45,603 nt of DNA from a bacterium (GTDB lineage: Bacteria > Pseudomonadota > Alphaproteobacteria > Sphingomonadales > Sphingomonadaceae). The stretch lies in NCBI GenBank assembly GCA_030824575.1, contig JAVBXL010000077.1, positions 1 to 45,603 on the forward strand, given 5' to 3'. The translations under genes were made by a program, and so were the position numbers. The notes under the pieces are model-generated. The model had not been told where the DNA came from, did no database searches, and saw only the letters and a list, made by a program, of their open reading frames with translations. Shown here one piece after another: positions 42,183 through 45,603 of this stretch. Position 1 is the first letter of the stretch, and each line of letters opens with the position of its first letter.

Positions 42183-43712
42183 TCACTTGCCCGACGCCAC
42201 CGGAGCCGCCACGCTCTTCTGCGCAAACGCTTCGTGGCTTCCCACGCGCAGCCCCTGATATTGCGCCAGTCGCGCCCGGAACGCCGCCAGTTCGGCCCCT
42301 GCCAGTTGCGCCGTCGTGGTGAACTTCACCGACAGCGGATTGACCGTCGCGCCATTGCGATACAACTCGTAATGGAGATGCGGCCCGGTCGACAGGCCGG
42401 TTGACCCGACATAGCCGATTACTTGGCCGCGCCGCACCCGCTGGCCCGGCGCTGCGGCGATGCGGCTCATATGGGCGTAACCGGTGGCGAGGCCGCCGCC
42501 ATGCTGGATGCGGACATAATTGCCATGGCCGCCATGCCGCCCGGCAAAGGCGACCACGCCATCGGTGACGGCATAGATCGGTGATCCATAGCGTGCCGCG
42601 AAATCGATGCCCGCGTGCATCCGCGTATAGCCCAATATCGGGTGACGCCGCGCGCCATAGCCCGACGACATGCGCCCGGCGACCGGGGCGGACAGCACGC
42701 CGCGCCGTTCGCCCACGCCCGACGCCTCGAACCATTCGGTGCGGCCGTCCCTGGTCCATTTGAGCATGTCGACCGACTTGCCGCGCGCACGCTTCAACCC
42801 GGCATAGAGCAGGTCGCCCACCTCCACGTCGCCCGTCTCCGCGCGGCGATATTCGGTGACGATGTCGTAGCGGTCGCCAGCGCCGATGCCACCCAGATCG
42901 ACCTGCCCCGCGATCACCCGCAGGAAGGCCTGCACCGCCTTGGGCGGCGCGCCGGACGCGCGGGCGGAGCGGTAGATGCTGTCCCCGACCACGCCCTGGA
43001 TGCGCAGCGGGGTGTTGTCGACGCGGATGGGGATGCGCTTGACCGACAGCACGCCGCCCGCGCGCGTCAGTTCCAGCGCCAGGTCGAGCCGCGCGCGGAA
43101 GGCAAGCTTGTCCAGCGGACGCGGCCGGTCGCGGCTGACGCGGCGGCCCAGGATGATGTCGAGCCGGGTGCCTGGCTTCACGCCGCCGCTGATGTCGCCG
43201 CCCACCATGGACGTAATGGTCGCGACGTCGCCGCTGCTGACGCCGGCGCGCGACAGGGCGCGGGGTAGCGTGTCGCTGCTGCCGATCTGGGCGCTCAGTT
43301 CGATCTGTGGCCGTTCGGGCGTCTCGCGCAGCGGCTGCACCGCGTCGGTTGCGCCCATATGGCGGCCGCTGTCCGCGCCGAGCGCGAGCGGCGTGATCAT
43401 CTGGCTGCGCACTTCGTCATAATGCCCGTCGCTCAGCCGCGCGCCGGGCAGGCCGGGAATCGGCTGGAAACCCGGGGAGAGATAGAGGGCGGTGGCGCAC
43501 AGGCCGAAACAGGTGAAAAGACCGCGGAACCAGGTGCGGCTGCCAACCCGTTCGGCGAGGTCCGGGACCAGATCGACCTCGTCAGCCCAGTCGCGCAGGC
43601 GGGCGCGCCAGTGCTTGGGCGCCGCCACGGGCGCATGGCCCAGCGCATCGGCCATCCACAGCGACATGGATGCGCCGCCCTGCTGCGACCCGAACTGGCT
43701 TTCCTGAAACAA
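42183..43712 (-). CDS. M23 family metallopeptidase, membrane-anchored
   Basis: 509 residues from TTG at 43712, which has GAGGT six bases upstream; an ATG at 43667 (MSLWMADALG) gives 494. One membrane span lies at about 63-80 (RGLFTCFGLCATALYLSP). A middle region (about 140-340) resembles the N-terminal domains of DD-endopeptidases such as MepM. The peptidase domain is at about 345-480 with the zinc motif MHAGIDFAA and the HLHYEL motif, and with GNYVRIQHGGGLATGYAHM near 425. It should cleave peptidoglycan cross-links, but could be a degenerate activator; the motifs look complete. Divergent from the helicase gene. Confidence 0.93.
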   Translation of the reverse strand: MFQESQFGSQQGGASMSLWMADALGHAPVAAPKHWRARLRDWADEVDLVPDLAERVGSRTWFRGLFTCFGLCATALYLSPGFQPIPGLPGARLSDGHYDEVRSQMITPLALGADSGRHMGATDAVQPLRETPERPQIELSAQIGSSDTLPRALSRAGVSSGDVATITSMVGGDISGGVKPGTRLDIILGRRVSRDRPRPLDKLAFRARLDLALELTRAGGVLSVKRIPIRVDNTPLRIQGVVGDSIYRSARASGAPPKAVQAFLRVIAGQVDLGGIGAGDRYDIVTEYRRAETGDVEVGDLLYAGLKRARGKSVDMLKWTRDGRTEWFEASGVGERRGVLSAPVAGRMSSGYGARRHPILGYTRMHAGIDFAARYGSPIYAVTDGVVAFAGRHGGHGNYVRIQHGGGLATGYAHMSRIAAAPGQRVRRGQVIGYVGSTGLSTGPHLHYELYRNGATVNPLSVKFTTTAQLAGAELAAFRARLAQYQGLRVGSHEAFAQKSVAAPVASGK

Positions 43713-43951
43713 ACCGCGACCTCAAAGGCATTTTTTCGTTGCTGCGTCGGCATTGCTGCATTGGCAACGTCCCCCGCGCCATGCGTGGGCGGGACTGTTG
43801 TGAACGCACAGGGTTAAAGTCAAATAAAGACGTTGCCATGACATTGCGCGGCGCGACGAACCGTGTCGATCGCCGGACGGGCGCGCGTAACGCCGGGGAA
43901 CCCTATAATCCCCTTGCTCCCCGCTCTGTCCTCCCCGACATAGGGATGACC

Positions 43952-45603
43952 ATGGTCCAGTTCGCCCGTTCCCCCATCACCGCCGTTCTGGGTCCAACCA
44001 ATACCGGCAAGACTCATCTCGCGGTCGAACGCATGTGCGGGCATTCGAGCGGCATGATGGGCTTTCCGCTGCGGCTGCTGGCACGCGAAGTTTTTGACCG
44101 CGTCGTCGCGATCAAGGGACGGGCGCAGGTTGCGCTCATCACCGGCGAGGAAAAGATCGTGCCGCCGGGCGCACGCTACTTCCTATGCACCGCCGAATCG
44201 ATGCCGATCAGCCAAGGCCAGCAGAACACGGACGTAACAACAAACGGCCTGAAGGACTTCGCATTCGTCGCGCTGGACGAGGCGCAACTGGGCGCCGACC
44301 CGGAACGCGGCCATATCTTCACCGACCGGCTGCTGCGCGCCCGCGGCCGTGAAGAAACCATGATCCTAGGGTCCGCCAGCATCGCGCGCGTCGTCAAATC
44401 GCTGGTCCCTGATATCGACATCATCGGCCGCCCGCGTTTTTCGACCCTCTCCTATGCCGGTGCGAAGAAACTGTCGCGCCTGCCCAAACGCTCCGCCATC
44501 GTCGCCTTCTCCGCCGAGGAAGTCTATGCCGTCGCCGAAATGCTGCGGCGCTTTCGCGGCGGGGCGGCGGTCGTAATGGGCGCGCTGTCCCCCCGCACCC
44601 GCAACGCGCAGGTGCAGATGTTCCTCAACGGCGACGTCGACTATCTGGTCGCCACCGACGCGATCGGCATGGGCCTCAATCTCGACGTCGCCCATGTCGC
44701 CTTCGCGTCCTTGCGCAAGTTCGATGGCCGCCGCACCCGCCGCCTGACCGTCAGCGAAATGGCGCAGATCGCCGGGCGCGCAGGCCGCCACCACAAGGAC
44801 GGCACGTTCGGCAGCTTGGGCGGCGAAGATGGCGACGCCGCCTTCACCCCCGAAGAAATAGAAGCGATCGAGGCGCATCGTTTCCCACCGACCGAGCAAC
44901 TGTTCTGGCGCGATGGCACGCCCCGCACCGAGCGGCTGGACCAGTTGATCGCCGATCTGGAGGAGCGCCCCGACCGTCCCGAATTGCGCGCCGCGCCGCA
45001 GGCGGTCGACCTCGCGGTCCTCAAACGGCTGGCCGAAGACCCGCTGGTGATCGAGCGGGTGCGGACGAAGCGTCAGGTCGAGCGGCTCTGGGCGGCCAGC
45101 AGCCTGCCCGACTTCCAGAAGCTGGGCGCGGACCATCACGCTCGCGCCGTCAACCGCATCTGGCGCTTCCTGTCGGAGGCGAATGGCTACATCCCGCGCG
45201 ACTGGTTCGCGCAGAATCTGGCGCGACTCGATTCGGTGCAGGGCGATATCGACACGCTGTCGGGCCGGATCGCGGCGGCGCGCACATGGTCCTATATCGC
45301 CCACCGCCCCGACTGGCTGGAATATCCCGCCGAGATGGCGGAACGGACCCGCGCGCTGGAGGAAAAGCTGTCCGATGCGCTGCACGCCGCGCTGACGCAG
45401 CGTTTCGTGGACCGGCGCACCTCCGTCCTGCTGCGCGATATCGGGCAGAATGCCAGCAACCTGCCGGTCGTCGTGGAGGCGGACGGGAGCGTCTGTGTCG
45501 ATGGCGAGACGATCGGAAAACTTGACGGCTTCCGATTCTCGGTCGATCCCGCTACGCGACATCAGGATCGAAAGATGTTGCTGGCGGCCGCGGAACGGCG
45601 CCT
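43952..45603 (+). CDS. SUV3-like RNA/DNA helicase, N-terminal 550 residues
   Basis: Runs off the right edge. The start is ATG at 43952 (MVQFARSPITAVLGPTNTGK), with AGGG six bases upstream; ATG at 43946 is also possible. Superfamily 2 helicase with Walker A GPTNTGKT (14-21), DEAQ in FVALDEAQLGADPE, motif V ATDAIGMGLNLDVAHVAF and motif VI MAQIAGRAGRHHKDG. The DEAQ box and the layout match the mitochondrial SUV3-type helicases kept in alphaproteobacteria. The C-terminal part is missing. A TATAAT at 43904-43909 may be its -10 box, but no -35 box was found. Confidence 0.9.
   Translation, partial: MVQFARSPITAVLGPTNTGKTHLAVERMCGHSSGMMGFPLRLLAREVFDRVVAIKGRAQVALITGEEKIVPPGARYFLCTAESMPISQGQQNTDVTTNGLKDFAFVALDEAQLGADPERGHIFTDRLLRARGREETMILGSASIARVVKSLVPDIDIIGRPRFSTLSYAGAKKLSRLPKRSAIVAFSAEEVYAVAEMLRRFRGGAAVVMGALSPRTRNAQVQMFLNGDVDYLVATDAIGMGLNLDVAHVAFASLRKFDGRRTRRLTVSEMAQIAGRAGRHHKDGTFGSLGGEDGDAAFTPEEIEAIEAHRFPPTEQLFWRDGTPRTERLDQLIADLEERPDRPELRAAPQAVDLAVLKRLAEDPLVIERVRTKRQVERLWAASSLPDFQKLGADHHARAVNRIWRFLSEANGYIPRDWFAQNLARLDSVQGDIDTLSGRIAAARTWSYIAHRPDWLEYPAEMAERTRALEEKLSDALHAALTQRFVDRRTSVLLRDIGQNASNLPVVVEADGSVCVDGETIGKLDGFRFSVDPATRHQDRKMLLAAAERR

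Noticed and set aside
43820..44044. Minus-strand 74-codon ORF upstream of the helicase
   Set aside because: Overlaps the helicase start antisense and shows no coding signature.
44366..45562. 398-codon minus-strand frame
   Set aside because: Antisense to the SUV3-like helicase, whose motifs are all intact on the plus strand.
1..45603. CRISPR array, tRNA or rRNA genes, complete insertion sequence
   Set aside because: No regularly spaced direct repeats, no tRNA-like cloverleaf or rRNA segment, and no transposase or integrase frame were recognised.

Overview
The window is a GC-rich chromosomal segment of an alphaproteobacterium, most likely a sphingomonad (Sphingobium/Sphingomonas type). The evidence is the gene content and order (mraZ-rsmH-ftsL-ftsI-murE-murF-mraY-murD-ftsW-murG-murC-murB-ddl-ftsQ-ftsA-ftsZ; argS-SPOR-nagZ-scpA-scpB-tatABC), a SUV3-like helicase, a two-subunit glycine dehydrogenase, and sphingomonad-style palindromic repeats whose translations give peptides such as RPEPVEG and DPRLRGDD. 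Placement is by family recognition; no search was run.

Layout. (1) 1-3400, minus strand: a tandem glycine riboswitch followed by gcvT-gcvH-gcvPA-gcvPB (the last cut by the window edge). (2) 3449-6631, minus: dgt and a large secreted TPR/SPOR protein. (3) 6760-26263, minus: a nearly complete division and cell wall (dcw) cluster, with many stop/start overlaps of 1-4 bases. It contains an unexpected DUF4262-type gene between murB and ddl, a 65-residue ORF between murC and murB, and a palindromic repeat inserted in frame inside murD. (4) 26450-29048, minus: a GldG-like membrane protein, a small single-span protein and cysK. (5) 29266-30801, plus: a SleB-type wall hydrolase, a suhB/mmgR-like small RNA with C-rich loops, and an entericidin-like lipoprotein. 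The RNA and the lipoprotein both have EcfG-like promoter motifs. (6) 31100-37540, minus: argS, a SPOR protein, nagZ, scpA, scpB, tatA, tatB, tatC. (7) 37779-38417, minus: a lipoprotein whose stop codon lies in a 117-bp MITE-like inverted repeat. (8) 38615-41108, plus: ispH-thrB-rnhA. (9) 41176-41958, minus: a nucleotidyltransferase-like gene. (10) 42183-43712, minus, and 43952-end, plus: a divergent M23 peptidase and SUV3-like helicase, the helicase cut by the window edge.

Functionally most of the window serves envelope growth: lipid II synthesis (MurB-G, MraY, Ddl), septum assembly (FtsA, Z, Q, L, I, W), wall remodelling (SPOR proteins, NagZ, SleB, M23), Tat export and chromosome segregation (ScpAB). 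No complete mobile element, CRISPR array, tRNA or rRNA was seen. The most notable features are the small repeats (at least four sequence families plus the MITE-like element), especially the one inside the murD coding sequence, and the small RNA/stress-promoter pair at 30346-30727.
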